DNA from: an uncultured Chlorobiota bacterium
Lineage (GTDB): Bacteria > Bacteroidota > Ignavibacteria > UBA10030 > UBA6906
Assembly: GCA_900696645.1 (NCBI GenBank)
Contig: CAADGV010000022.1
Location: 1-25,133, forward strand
DNA length: 25,133 nt
Direction of reading: 5' to 3'
The notes beneath the pieces are model-generated. The model was given only the letters and a program-made list of their open reading frames with translations, did no database searches and was not told the origin of the DNA. Positions 1-8,136 of this stretch are shown here, piece by piece (within the stretch, counting starts at the first letter, position 1; the number at the start of each line of letters is the position of its first letter). The translations under genes and the position numbers were made by a program.

Positions 1-19
1 CCAACACCCAAAAACGCCG

Positions 20-60
20 CAGTGAAGGCTCCGTTCGCTACGCTCACTCCGCCTCCACTG
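20..60. repeat. imperfect inverted repeat
   Basis: The outer arms, CAGTGAAGGC at 20-29 and GCCTCCACTG at 51-60, pair at 9 of 10 positions around a centre that reads like a common dispersed repeat (TTCGCTACGCTCACTCC). It lies beyond the 3' end of the regulator gene at 175-528. It could be a dispersed repeat or a weak terminator. The rest of 1-174 shows no convincing gene. Confidence 0.4.
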
Positions 61-174
61 AACACGATGCTTCACCCTGACATTCCTACTGAGCGTAAAA
101 CCATGACATTTCTATTGGGCTTCTACATGGCAATTGCGGTTGGCGTTAGCGGTTGACAATTTTGGACTGCGGCC

Positions 175-528
175 CTATGGCGATTTGCCCCCCCGTGCTC
201 TATCAACGTTGCTATGTGATCGTCTGTACTCATCCATCGTCATGCCCGTTTTCCGTTTGAACAGCTTCACGCCTGTGTCCTCTCGCGTGATGCCCACCTG
301 CTGGCAGATGGCATAACACTTCAAGTCGGTTGTTGTGAGCAGGTGCTTCATGACGTCGACCCGTTTCTTGCGGAGGTAATCGGAGAGCGGTACGCCCTCC
401 GTCCGCGCGAAAGCCTTCCGTAGCGTTTCTTCAGACACCTCGAACTGGGCTGCTATGTCTGCTATCGTTTCTATGCCATTAAGATGTAGATCAATCCAGA
501 TCTTCACATCGTCGAGTGTGCTTCTCAT
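175..528 (-). CDS. stand-alone AraC-type DNA-binding protein, copy 1
   Basis: This 117-residue protein is essentially just an AraC/XylS DNA-binding domain with no ligand-binding domain. The first helix-turn-helix covers about residues 20-50 (TIADIAAQFEVSEETLRKAF). The second covers about 70-105 and ends in the family signature FKRKTGMTMDEYRR. It shares LLTT, a cysteine in the following helix, RED and TGMTM with the proteins at 5946-6470 and 8452-8856, so the three are paralogues. It starts 60 nt after the RND permease stop on the same strand and may be co-transcribed with it. No clear Shine-Dalgarno precedes the chosen ATG. The 3' end carries a run of seven G in coding sense (188-194) and the protein ends RGGKSP. 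The role as a transcription regulator is inferred from the domain; the targets are unknown. Confidence 0.8.
   Translation of the reverse strand: MRSTLDDVKIWIDLHLNGIETIADIAAQFEVSEETLRKAFARTEGVPLSDYLRKKRVDVMKHLLTTTDLKCYAICQQVGITREDTGVKLFKRKTGMTMDEYRRSHSNVDRARGGKSP
188..194 (-). repeat. poly-G tract (7) near the 3' end of regulator copy 1
   Basis: Seven consecutive G in coding sense encode the RGG near the C-terminus. One extra G would replace the tail KSP-stop with a longer one. Runs of nine and eleven G sit at the same place in the two paralogues. Confidence 0.75.
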
Positions 529-588
529 GACTTAACCCAAGCAGAGAATGGGAGCATTTGATGTTGCCGGTGTGAACACTTGCTGTGC

Positions 589-3500
589 TCAAACCTTCTT
601 CGTCATCGCCCATCTGTCAATGAACGTGTACACAATCGGAATAGCGACAACGGTAAAGAGTGTTGACGCCACCAGTCCCCCCACAATCGGTACGGTCAGT
701 GCCCGCACAAGCTCGGAGCCGGTGCCGAACTCGAAGAACAGCGGAATAATGCCGAGTACCGTTGTTGCTGTCGTCATGAGGATCGGACGCAAGCGCTGCT
801 GCATCCCTTGTCGGATTGCATCGTTGAGCGCAATGCCCTTACGTCGCAACGCCGTGATGACATCCACCACGATCACCGCATCGTTATCTACCGCGCCGAT
901 CATGATGACGAGCCCAATGAGCGACATGACGTTGTACGCTTGTCCCGTAAGCGCCATTGCGCCAATGGCGCCGATGAACGCCAACGGACTCGTCAACAGA
1001 ATCACGAACGGATAGAGTACCGACTCATACTGCGCAGCAAGAATCATGTACACGAGAAAGATGGAAAGAAGAATGATGATCAGCAGACTCCGGAACGACT
1101 CGCGTATCTCCTCATTCTCTCCCCCGATACTGATAGCATAGCCGGCGGGCAGTGCAACGGATTTGGCCTTCTGCTCAAGCTCATCAACAACACTCCCCAA
1201 CGAACGCTCATGCACATTAGCGAGAATCACCTGTGCACGCTGCTGGTTCTCGCGCCAGATTTCCCCTTCACTTGTTGCTTCATGCCAACGCACGAAGTTG
1301 CGCAGCGGAGCGCCGCCGATTGTCGCCTCAAGCACTGCATCGAGGTTGTTTGCATGCGTGTTGCGGACACGGATCGTCACTTTCCTGTCGAACTCGTTGA
1401 GCGAAGTTGCCTCCGCGCCCTGCACCTGTTGCCTGATGAACGACGCGAGGCTTTGCACGCTCAGTCCGTGCAGCTTCGCTTCGTCGCGGTCAATTTCAAT
1501 TCTATACTCCGGCGTGCCCAATTGCAACGACGTGCGGATGTCTGTAACTCCTTGTACGGCTTGCAGTTGCTGTGCGAAGCGCTCGGCGATTTGCGCCACC
1601 ACTGCAGGGTCTTTGCCGGTGATACGAATCTTCAGATCATTCACTTCGGGACGCAGGATTTGCTCGAACGTTGTGCCGCGCGATCGGAGGGCAAACTCTA
1701 CACCCGATGTACCCTGTTGCAGCGCGGCTACAACATTGCGCGCCTCCTCCAACACGCGCGCCGTCAACCTCCCCTGCTTCACTCTTACCTCCATCGTCGC
1801 CCGTTCAAGCGCCGCGTCCCCAACGCGCCAGATGCTCGTCTCCTCCGTAGTGCCGATGGCAGAATACACTCCCTCCACACCGTCAAGACGAAGCAGCCGT
1901 CGCTCCATTTCCGCCATGCTGTTCGAGACGGCTTCGAGCGTCGCGCCTTTCGGGAACGTCATCTGAATCGTGAACCTGCTCTGATCAATATCGGGTGCAG
2001 GTTCGCTGCGGATGAAGAACGCAACCGCAACAGCAGCCGCAAACAGCCCGACGGTCGCCGCAATCACCTTGCCGCGGTGCGCAAGTCCCCACGCGAGATA
2101 CTTGTCCAATGCTGCTTCGCTCGTCCTCCTCACTTGCGAGACGAGACGTTCCAACATGCCACCGTTGCCGTGTCCGGCAATGCGTGACCTTTCACGCGAA
2201 AGCAGCATCGGCACGAGCGACACGGCCACGAACAGCGAGACAAGCAGGGAGACAGACATCGTCACTCCCATGTCAACAAAGAGCTGCGACGCCACTCCTT
2301 CGACAAATATTATCGGGAGGAAGATAGCGACGTTCGTGAGCGTTGAGGCGGTGACGGCGAGATTGATTTCTTTCGAGCCTTCCAAGACGGCATCGAGCAG
2401 CGGCATTCCCTTTTCCCGCAAACGGGTCACGTTCTCGATCACAATAATCGCATTGTCCCCCAACATGCCGATGCCGAGCGCAAGTCCCGTAAGCGAGATG
2501 ATGTTGAGATTGATGTTGAGAAAGTACATCGCGATGCATGTGGCAAGCAGCGAGACGGGAATCGTGACGCCGATGATGAGCGGATAGCGCACGCGCTGCA
2601 GGAAGAGGAAGAGTACCGCAAACGCCAGCACCGCCCCGATGGCAATTGCCTGCTGCACATCGGCGATGGATTGCGCAATGAACTCCGCCTGATCGGCGAT
2701 GACACTGAGGTGGAGTGACAGATACTCGCCGCGGAGATGATTCAGCACTTCGTGAATCCGGTCGGACACGTCAATCGTGTTGGTGCCCGCCTCCTTGCGG
2801 ATGTGCAGTGCAATCACCTCGCTGCCGTTGTAGCGCGTGATGCCTGTGCGTTCCTTGATCGTATCGCGCACAACGGCAACGTCGGAGACACGCACAAGCC
2901 GTCCCGAGGGCGTCGTATGCACAACGACGGAACGAATGTCATCCGGCGACGTGAACTCGCCGAGCGTTCTGAGCGGATAGCGGAAAAGCCCCTTCTTGAT
3001 TGAGCCGCCGGGGAGACTTACGTTGGATTGTGCGAGCGCTTGCGAGACCTGGTCGAGCGAGAGGTCGAGTGCCTCCAACTTCCTTCCGTCTGTAACGACG
3101 TGGATCTCCCTCTCCACTCCACCCAACACGCTCACTTGCGCAACGCCGTCAATCTGTTCGATCCGTTTCTTGACCAGTGCCCGCGCCGTTTCTTTCAGTT
3201 CCATCAAACCCGACTGTTTGTCGAGTCTCCAGTCCCGACCGCCGCGTCCAGTGTATCCAACCTCACCTCGTCCGCTTCCGGCGGACGCGGGGGTGAGGTC
3301 GCCGGAGGTAGAAGCCGCAGACAGAGCTATCGTCATCACCGGTTCTGTCGAGGGGTCTATGCGGAGGATTGTCGGGCGGCCTGCCTCGCGCGGCAGCGCG
3401 CCGCGCATTTGATCTAACTTTTCACGGACCTCTAACAACGCAAAGTCCATGTCAGTGCCCCAATAGAATTCCATCGTTACTACCGATTGCGCATCGCGTG

Positions 3501-3750
3501 AGATGGAGGAAATGCGTTTCGCACCGACAACCGTTGCGAGGGCCGCTTCCACCGGTTGCGTCACTCGCCGCTCCACTTCTTCCGGCGAGGTGTTGGGATA
3601 TGATGTTTGGACGGTGAGCTTCGGGATTTTGATGGGGGGAAGAAAATCAACGCTGAGATTCAAGAACGCAATAATGCCAAGCATCACTACGCCGATGAAG
3701 AACATCAGCACGGTAACGGGGCGGGATGTGGAGAGCGAACTTAGGGACAT
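589..3750 (-). CDS. RND efflux transporter permease (HAE1/AcrB-like)
   Basis: This is a full-length inner-membrane RND pump of about 1053 residues, the normal family length. It would use the proton gradient to export drugs, metals or metabolites together with a membrane-fusion protein and an outer-membrane channel. The N-terminal transmembrane helix is followed by the porter motif YPNTSPEEVE. A second membrane block around residue 432 reads GMLGDNAIIVIENV, and another near the end reads GAVDNDAVIVVDV. The usual Asp-Asp pair of transmembrane helix 4 is Asp-Asn here, and the helix-10 lysine region of AcrB is replaced by acidic residues. The porter domain contains an insertion of about 30 residues at roughly 150-180, encoded around a palindromic repeat. 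ATG at 3750 is preferred to TTG at 3756. No fusion-protein gene adjoins it; the only complete one is at 8889-10115. Substrate is unknown. Confidence 0.93.
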   Translation of the reverse strand: MSLSSLSTSRPVTVLMFFIGVVMLGIIAFLNLSVDFLPPIKIPKLTVQTSYPNTSPEEVERRVTQPVEAALATVVGAKRISSISRDAQSVVTMEFYWGTDMDFALLEVREKLDQMRGALPREAGRPTILRIDPSTEPVMTIALSAASTSGDLTPASAGSGRGEVGYTGRGGRDWRLDKQSGLMELKETARALVKKRIEQIDGVAQVSVLGGVEREIHVVTDGRKLEALDLSLDQVSQALAQSNVSLPGGSIKKGLFRYPLRTLGEFTSPDDIRSVVVHTTPSGRLVRVSDVAVVRDTIKERTGITRYNGSEVIALHIRKEAGTNTIDVSDRIHEVLNHLRGEYLSLHLSVIADQAEFIAQSIADVQQAIAIGAVLAFAVLFLFLQRVRYPLIIGVTIPVSLLATCIAMYFLNINLNIISLTGLALGIGMLGDNAIIVIENVTRLREKGMPLLDAVLEGSKEINLAVTASTLTNVAIFLPIIFVEGVASQLFVDMGVTMSVSLLVSLFVAVSLVPMLLSRERSRIAGHGNGGMLERLVSQVRRTSEAALDKYLAWGLAHRGKVIAATVGLFAAAVAVAFFIRSEPAPDIDQSRFTIQMTFPKGATLEAVSNSMAEMERRLLRLDGVEGVYSAIGTTEETSIWRVGDAALERATMEVRVKQGRLTARVLEEARNVVAALQQGTSGVEFALRSRGTTFEQILRPEVNDLKIRITGKDPAVVAQIAERFAQQLQAVQGVTDIRTSLQLGTPEYRIEIDRDEAKLHGLSVQSLASFIRQQVQGAEATSLNEFDRKVTIRVRNTHANNLDAVLEATIGGAPLRNFVRWHEATSEGEIWRENQQRAQVILANVHERSLGSVVDELEQKAKSVALPAGYAISIGGENEEIRESFRSLLIIILLSIFLVYMILAAQYESVLYPFVILLTSPLAFIGAIGAMALTGQAYNVMSLIGLVIMIGAVDNDAVIVVDVITALRRKGIALNDAIRQGMQQRLRPILMTTATTVLGIIPLFFEFGTGSELVRALTVPIVGGLVASTLFTVVAIPIVYTFIDRWAMTKKV
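3261..3298. repeat. palindromic repeat inserted inside the RND permease gene
   Basis: CCTCACC (3261-3267) pairs with GGTGAGG (3292-3298), and GTCCGC (3270-3275) pairs with GCGGAC (3281-3286) around TTCCG. It lies within the extra Gly/Ser/Arg-rich stretch of the permease and keeps the reading frame open. It resembles dispersed palindromes that can insert into coding sequence. Confidence 0.6.
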
Positions 3751-3756
3751 GAACAA

Positions 3757-4068
3757 GCCATGGATGCTACGGGAAGAAACGAAAAAGGGGGGTGAATGTC
3801 ACTCGATGCTCATGCCGGCGTTGACTTGCAGGTATCGACAAAAGCCTGCGCGGCGATCATCGATAATTCTGATGTTCTTCAATCAGCCGTGAAACAATAT
3901 GGACTTGAAACTGCTTCATCTTCTTTCATCCAATCATGCGCACCCACGATTACGCAGAGACCCGCCTGGCATTGACGCGGGTCTCATCAAAGGTTTATAG
4001 GAACTGATTACTCATTGTCGTTAAGTGTCAGAACCGAGTCGCGACGAAGAGTCCAAGTAGTGTCTTGG
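3757..4068. other. non-coding stretch upstream of the RND permease
   Basis: No complete gene is seen. On the minus strand a short open frame ends at a TGA near 3802 with RYLQVNAGMSIE, an alternating pattern like a terminal outer-membrane beta-strand. A diverged version, HLQVSAGMLYK-stop, precedes the permease remnant at 10213-10300. It may be the tail of a lost outer-membrane gene. A hairpin lies at 3957-3985. Confidence 0.4.
3957..3985. terminator. stem-loop, possible terminator
   Basis: GAGACCCGC (3957-3965) pairs perfectly with GCGGGTCTC (3977-3985) across an 11-nt loop. It lies about 85 nt past the stop of the cysteine peptide gene at 4069-4281, so it may end that transcript. No clear T-run follows on either strand, so classical rho-independent termination is uncertain. 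Confidence 0.45.
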
Positions 4069-4281
4069 TCAATCCCCGTTTTGTTGTTTATCGCATCCAC
4101 ATCCCATCGGGGTAGAAGGACAACTACAGTAAACACGTGTGCCGCCTCCGGGAAGGGCTTCTGTCTGTTGAATCCCGGGCGTCTGATCTGGTGTAGCTTG
4201 TGTTGTGGGTGCGAGAAGTAACCCAAACAGGCCGCAGAAAAACACGGAGGCAAGGCTCCCCGCAACGAGTTTTCGTTTCAT
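4069..4281 (-). CDS. small secreted cysteine-rich peptide 1
   Basis: This is a 70-residue precursor with a textbook signal peptide: a basic MKRK start, a hydrophobic core VFFCGLFGLLLAP, and likely cleavage around TQA. The mature part is short and Gly/Pro/Gln-rich, with four cysteines clustered near the C-terminus in CSC and CGC pairs. A perfect AGGAGG ribosome site lies 5 nt before the ATG. It follows the reconstructed CxSC gene (4348-4886) by 66 nt on the same strand, so it probably belongs to that operon. Two other small secreted cysteine-rich peptides lie in the island at 8133-8351 and 11381-11575; all three differ in sequence and cysteine number. I recognise no named family. A role as a secreted, disulfide-bonded peptide is an inference from the signal and cysteines. 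Confidence 0.8.
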   Translation of the reverse strand: MKRKLVAGSLASVFFCGLFGLLLAPTTQATPDQTPGIQQTEALPGGGTRVYCSCPSTPMGCGCDKQQNGD

Positions 4282-4347
4282 TGTGTCCTCCTATCATGAT
4301 TGAATGATGATGGTTGGTTATCTGCTTCAAAAAGATCGAAGCATTTT

Positions 4348-4886
4348 TCACATTTCATTTATCATGGTGAAATAACCCGTCGCATTTTCTGTTTGGGGAA
4401 TTGGGAGCGTGTGAATCACTCTGCATATGTTACCGGTATCAACGAGCATGATAAACGGTTTTGTCCGCGACTTACCTAAGACCCTTCTAGCCAACCCACA
4501 CTGTCAACTTCACACACAAAAAGTGAAGCCAAGTCTCCGTCCACCATCTCAGCACCTCTGAGACTTCGAGCCTCATACAAAACATGAACCTTGAGAGTTG
4601 TATCCGTCCGTGCAGCGTTTATGAAGAAGAGAAGATCGTCGCGGTAGCACGACGTGCACGAGTTCGTGCTTGCCACAATTACTATCTTCTTCTTGCCATT
4701 CTTTTGAAGAAATTGGCACATCTTACCTACAAAAACACTTTGAAGGTTTGCCTGCAAAGTATCGGATTGAATTCGTTCTAATGAATGAGAATTGAGCATC
4801 ATGAACACTTCGCGTTCATGATAAACAACAAATCCCAGACAAAGACTGACAAAGACTGACAAATACTGACCCCATTGCCCTCCCAT
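4348..4886 (-). pseudogene. CxSC thioredoxin-like protein 1, split by a frameshift
   Basis: The first frame (ATG at 4886, stop at 4476) gives 136 residues: a membrane-anchor-like segment GQYLSVFVSLCLGFVVY, then a beta-strand and redox-type motif VIVASTNSCTSCYRDD. It stops just after DSVGWLEGS. The adjacent frame continues as a plausible thioredoxin-fold ending, KPFIMLVDTGNICRVIH, to a stop at 4348. One added G in the GGG at the junction (near 4486) would join them into about 179 residues. The paralogue at 7132-7527 continues past the equivalent point in one frame. The gene starts 13 nt after the propeller gene stop, so they form an operon. Expected role: a periplasmic, membrane-anchored thiol-disulfide protein. 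It could be decayed, or the assembly could be short by one base. Confidence 0.65.
4841..4870. repeat. three tandem 10-bp repeats inside the CxSC gene
   Basis: AAAGACTGAC, AAAGACTGAC and AAATACTGAC lie end to end at the start of the CxSC 1 gene, encoding part of its hydrophobic segment. The 10-bp unit is not a multiple of three, so a change in copy number would shift the frame. Confidence 0.6.
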
Positions 4887-4899
4887 AACCTCGCATCGC

Positions 4900-6083
4900 T
4901 CACTGCTCCTTAACTTTGAGAACAAGAATCGTCGGAGTAGTTGGGTGTGTGGATGTATAGTCCCACCGAGTAAAATAGAATTCATCTTCATAGAAATTTG
5001 AGCCAACTAGTTCCAAATTCATTTCAATTCCTGTTATTTCCGCCTTTAAGCCCCCATCGTGGAAACGGAACAAATCGTAATAGTATGCTGGGACAGGAAT
5101 TTTGCTATACATAGGAAAATAGTTTTCGTAAGGACGGATGAGTTTAACAAGCATCCACCGATTGGTCGCCATGACTGCAGTAGGCGAGGAGTGGCTCGCA
5201 ATAACACTCCCGATCTTCTCTTCCGTGAAATTAGCCCGACCGTTGTTGAAGGAGAGTCCTGACAAGTGAGACATGTTGAGTGGAGTGAATTGAGAAGAAG
5301 TTACCTCGTACATTTTCGCCATCTTTCCTTCGATATTGTACTCTTGAATTACGTAGAACCCTTCCTGAAGCATTACGAAGAGTGAACCTGTATTTGGCCG
5401 TAAAGCAAATGGAGCAAACTTTACATACGGGCGATGGAAGAGACCCTCGGTTGGTCCAAGAACCTCTGACGGATTGGCGAAAATACCGCGTAGAATGAAT
5501 TGCTTGTCATAGAGGGCGAGATATGACCTTTTTTCATATGGCAGAAATCCATAATCATCCTTATCTGATCCGAGTCGCAAATTGGTAAACGTCCCAAGAA
5601 TAAAAGCTCCATTATGATATTCAATCGATTCCGCATTGCGATGAGCATACTGTAGGTTGCGGGAATTTAGAAGAACACCTTTCGGATCGAATTTTGTAAG
5701 TCGGAGGGGGTTCTCACCAAATGCAAATAGAGTGTCATTCTCGTCAAGTGCGAAGTCTGCAAGTCTTGTAAATTCACCTGGTCCCCTTCCGTGCGATGCT
5801 ATCCTTTTCTGAACCCGCCCCGCAGTGTCCACATGGAAAATACTTGGAGGGTAGCACAACACCAGAAAATCACCACTCTTTCGTTTTCGTACTCTTGATA
5901 TTGCCAAGAATTTTGAGGTGTCAATGTTTTGTGCAATTTGCATTTCTATTTTGCGCAATGTGTCAAAGCAAACTCCCCCCTGATAGTCGCGTGCAACTGC
6001 AACGTGGATAATGTCTGAGGTCTTTGGTCAGAGCAACCGACAAGCAGCATGAGCATTACGGACAGGCAGGTAGGGAGACGCAT
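4900..6083 (-). pseudogene. 6-bladed beta-propeller lipoprotein 1, split by a frameshift
   Basis: Starting at ATG 6083, the sequence reads a clear lipoprotein signal, MRLPTCLSVMLMLLVGCSDQ, but this frame ends at 5946. The propeller body runs in the next frame to 4900. It carries the family hallmark HGRGPGEF plus repeated NHL-like strands such as DFALDENDTLFAFG. One extra G in the GGGGGG at 5975-5980 would fuse both parts into about 394 residues, a usual length for these proteins. Such propellers sit at the cell surface or in the periplasm and probably bind ligands or proteins; the exact role is unknown. It is followed 13 nt later by the CxSC 1 gene. The start lies in the region read through by the preceding regulator gene. 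The break may be real decay, phase variation at the G-run, or a base-call error. Confidence 0.7.
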
Positions 6084-6470
6084 GGCTGAATTATCAATTT
6101 CGGACATGACGTTATCGTCGCTTAGGTTTACCCCCCCCCGTTGGCTTTGGGTTTTCCCATTCTTGCGTCGGAATTCTTCCATCGTCATACCGGTCCGTTG
6201 CTTAAACCAGCGAGCAAGAACATCATCTCGCAATTGAAGTTCACTCGCAATCTCGAAACAGGCCTTCTCTGTCGTAAGCAGCACTTTCTGCACAAACTCC
6301 AATCGAGTGTCAGCGACGAATCGCCCGATCGTCATTCCTTCCTTTCGATGAAATTCCTTGCGGAGGGAATCAATCGGGAATCCATGATGAACTGCCACAA
6401 CCTTTGCGCTCGCCGCCTTCCCCGGGTTTTTTCGTATCCAAGTTTTCAGCATCGAGGTGTCTATTGCCAT
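5946..6470 (-). CDS. stand-alone AraC-type DNA-binding protein, copy 2, read through at a poly-G tract
   Basis: From ATG 6470, preceded by TTGGAGG at good spacing, this encodes an AraC DNA-binding domain with the family signature FKQRTGMTMEEFRRK. It resembles the protein at 8452-8856 closely, including LLTT, the helix cysteine and the DTS start. After a run of nine G (6131-6139) the frame stays open and runs into the downstream lipoprotein signal peptide, ending at 5946. That makes an odd regulator/lipoprotein read-through product. With ten G the protein would end RGGGKPKRR at 6112; with eight it would end directly after the glycines. The ten-G ending resembles the alternative ending of copy 3. 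It lies 38 nt after a truncated fusion-protein gene. The probable role is a local transcription regulator. Confidence 0.72.
   Translation of the reverse strand: MAIDTSMLKTWIRKNPGKAASAKVVAVHHGFPIDSLRKEFHRKEGMTIGRFVADTRLEFVQKVLLTTEKACFEIASELQLRDDVLARWFKQRTGMTMEEFRRKNGKTQSQRGGVNLSDDNVMSEIDNSAMRLPTCLSVMLMLLVGCSDQRPQTLSTLQLHATIRGEFALTHCAK
6131..6139 (-). repeat. poly-G tract (9) in regulator copy 2
   Basis: Nine consecutive G in coding sense, at the same alignment position as the 7-G and 11-G runs of the other two regulator genes. Its length decides whether the regulator stops at once or reads into the lipoprotein gene. Confidence 0.8.
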
Positions 6471-6508
6471 GGAAATTACCTCCAAGTTGGGAAGGAAGAT
6501 ATTTCAGC

Positions 6509-6841
6509 CTATTCTGTTACGCGTATCCCCGCATCATGTGCTAATGTGTAGTGCCCGTCCACAATCACCGTATCGCCCGGTGTGATGCCCGAACGGATGG
6601 CAATGAAGCGTTCGTTCTCATCTTCGACATCAACGTAGTGCCACTTGGCAAGTCCTTGCTGCGCTGTGAATACGAGTGTCCGCTGGTCGCGCACAAGCAG
6701 CGCGGCCTTCGGTACAAGCAAGCGGTCGGCAATGATTTCGGTTTGGATTCTCACTGTTGCGTACATCCCCGGCATCAGCGAGTTGGAGGCGGGAAGGTTG
6801 GTACCGGAGGCAAGAAGAATGAGTGTGCGTCGTTGTGTCAT
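6509..6841 (-). pseudogene. C-terminal remnant of an RND membrane-fusion protein
   Basis: This holds only the last roughly 95 residues of a HlyD/RND-type periplasmic adaptor. By eye, 83 of 95 match the end of the complete protein at 8889-10115, including RLLVPKAALLVRDQRTLVF and the stretch KWHYVDVEDENERF. The match stops sharply upstream of LPASNSLMPGMY. The lipoyl, hairpin and barrel parts are absent, so it cannot work as an adaptor by itself. It sits between a permease 5' remnant and regulator copy 2, the same order seen around the complete copy, so it is a decayed duplicate of that block. Confidence 0.85.
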
Positions 6842-6944
6842 GGATTGCCGGCGTATATAGGAGGCGGAAGTTTGACGCCGTCAAATTGCGAAAAAGACAA
6901 CGGATTGTCAATACCGTATTTGCGGTAGACGCAAACCTAAGATC

Positions 6945-7080
6945 GCGCCAAGCATCACCACGCCGATGTAGAACATCAGCACGGTAATGGGCCGGGGTGT
7001 GGAGAGGGAACTTAGGGACATGAGCAAGTCAAGGGTGCTACGGGAAGAAACGAAAAATAAGGGTGAATGTCACTTGATGG
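6945..7080 (-). pseudogene. 5' remnant of an RND permease gene with its leader
   Basis: About 130 nt match the start and upstream region of the complete permease gene (near 3690-3805). Translation gives MSLSSLSTPRPITVLMFYIG and continues VVMLGAI, then similarity is lost and the frame soon stops. The shared upstream part includes CGTTTCTTCCCGTAGCA and AGTGACATTCACCC. The first membrane helix is present and the rest of the pump is missing. The space between here and the fusion-protein remnant holds CGGTATTGAC, also found at the same place in the second remnant. Confidence 0.8.
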
Positions 7081-7131
7081 ATTGCGGATGCAAAGTAAAA
7101 AGTGGCTGCTCGACAGCGCGGGGGTCAACTG

Positions 7132-7527
7132 CTATTGTTGAGGACTCCGAATGCTTATTGCATGAAGCAGCGTTTTGTAGAACGTCTCTGTTCGAGCACG
7201 ATCTGATGAGGAGCTGACATGTATCAAATAGCGAGTGTCGTTCTGCGTATCTCTCACTACCGCCGTAGGTCCGTTCCCGGACCACAACAGTGAATCTGGT
7301 GGGGAAATTGTCAGATGGCGAACAACCAAACTCTCAGGAATACCAAACTGTTGCGCAAATCTCTCTCCCTCTCGCTGTGATGGCAATAGGGAATGATACG
7401 ATACAACAATGGGAACGCTACCCGCGAGCAATAGCCAATACATCACGGCTTGCTCAATGCAACTGCCGCAGTGATCCTTCCGAACTAAGATCTCAATTGT
7501 CAATGGACGTTTGACTAACGATAACAA
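7132..7527 (-). CDS. CxSC thioredoxin-like protein 2
   Basis: This is about 131 residues with a strand-CxxC-helix start, IEILVRKDHCGSCIEQAV, and a later strand GPTAVVRDT that fits the cis-Pro side of a thioredoxin fold. It parallels the protein at 4348-4886 in motif placement and in following a propeller gene. The start is uncertain: TTG at 7527 is the nearest candidate. The frame is open upstream to a TAA at 7639 that ends the truncated propeller gene, and both lie in the same frame. No signal peptide is visible, so the native N-terminus may be lost. A role in thiol-disulfide exchange with the cysteine-rich peptides is an inference from motif and context. Confidence 0.6.
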   Translation of the reverse strand: MLSLVKRPLTIEILVRKDHCGSCIEQAVMYWLLLAGSVPIVVSYHSLLPSQREGERFAQQFGIPESLVVRHLTISPPDSLLWSGNGPTAVVRDTQNDTRYLIHVSSSSDRARTETFYKTLLHAISIRSPQQ

Positions 7528-7638
7528 TGTTGCAGTAAGTTCCTTTTCATATGTAGAAATGTCGTTCGTACCGGAAGGCAGTGTTCCGTCAATTGCTCTG
7601 CAACGGATTTCCCAATTGGCCGCATTTTGACCGGCAAA

Positions 7639-8136
7639 TTAGTACAGACTTCCACTGCTATCGACCCCTACAGATTGATGCGTGGAAAGTGAGTACCAAC
7701 CAGCACGTCCTAGCAGGGGAACGTCCTTGTCTAAGAATCTCCCGTCTACAGAAAAATAAGAAACCTTGAAGTCTTGGCAGAACACGACTTTCCCTTTCTT
7801 CATGGTCACCCAAGCAGAGTAGTTTGCAAGCTCTCCCGGGCCTCTCCCGTGTTTGCCCCACGTCGCTAATAGCTCGAAGTTACGTAGATCGAGGACACTG
7901 ATGCGCGTCATGCGACTGTCAAATAACACCAATATTGTTTCGTTCTCGTCCAGACCCATTGATTGCACCCATGCCCATAGATGGTTGGGTGCATTCGGCG
8001 GAGCCTCTACTTCTTGGACAAGTTGCAACTCTTGTGTCACATCCAGTGGTGCTTCCTGTGCGTGGTTCGGAAGCACCACCACCAAATGACACAATGCAAC
8101 GATGGACAGATTCCAAGTCACGAGTGATGCGGTCAT
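7639..8136 (-). CDS. 6-bladed beta-propeller protein 2, C-terminally truncated
   Basis: From ATG 8136, this 165-residue product has an N-terminal export signal (LSIVALCHLVVVLPNHAQ), the family motif KHGRGPGEL, and about two blades, then stops at DSSGSLY. Complete relatives in this window are about 350-390 residues, so half or more of the propeller is missing. Its ATG overlaps the stop of the cysteine peptide gene as ATGA (8133-8136), showing translational coupling. After the stop codon the same frame continues open into the CxSC 2 protein, which suggests a deletion joined the two genes. A two-blade fragment would probably not fold as a propeller. Confidence 0.68.
   Translation of the reverse strand: MTASLVTWNLSIVALCHLVVVLPNHAQEAPLDVTQELQLVQEVEAPPNAPNHLWAWVQSMGLDENETILVLFDSRMTRISVLDLRNFELLATWGKHGRGPGELANYSAWVTMKKGKVVFCQDFKVSYFSVDGRFLDKDVPLLGRAGWYSLSTHQSVGVDSSGSLY

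Noticed and set aside
103-156. A 17-residue hydrophobic plus-strand peptide starting at an ATG near 103
   Set aside because: It is too short, has no convincing ribosome site and lies in repeat-rich non-coding sequence.
808-2187. A long plus-strand open frame opposite the RND permease
   Set aside because: It is the antisense shadow of a well-conserved pump gene; its His/Arg/Cys-rich translation resembles no protein family.
4008-4351. Other minus-strand frames overlapping peptide 1
   Set aside because: They lack a signal peptide or a placed ribosome site; only the frame starting at 4281 has AGGAGG at correct spacing and a clear export signal.
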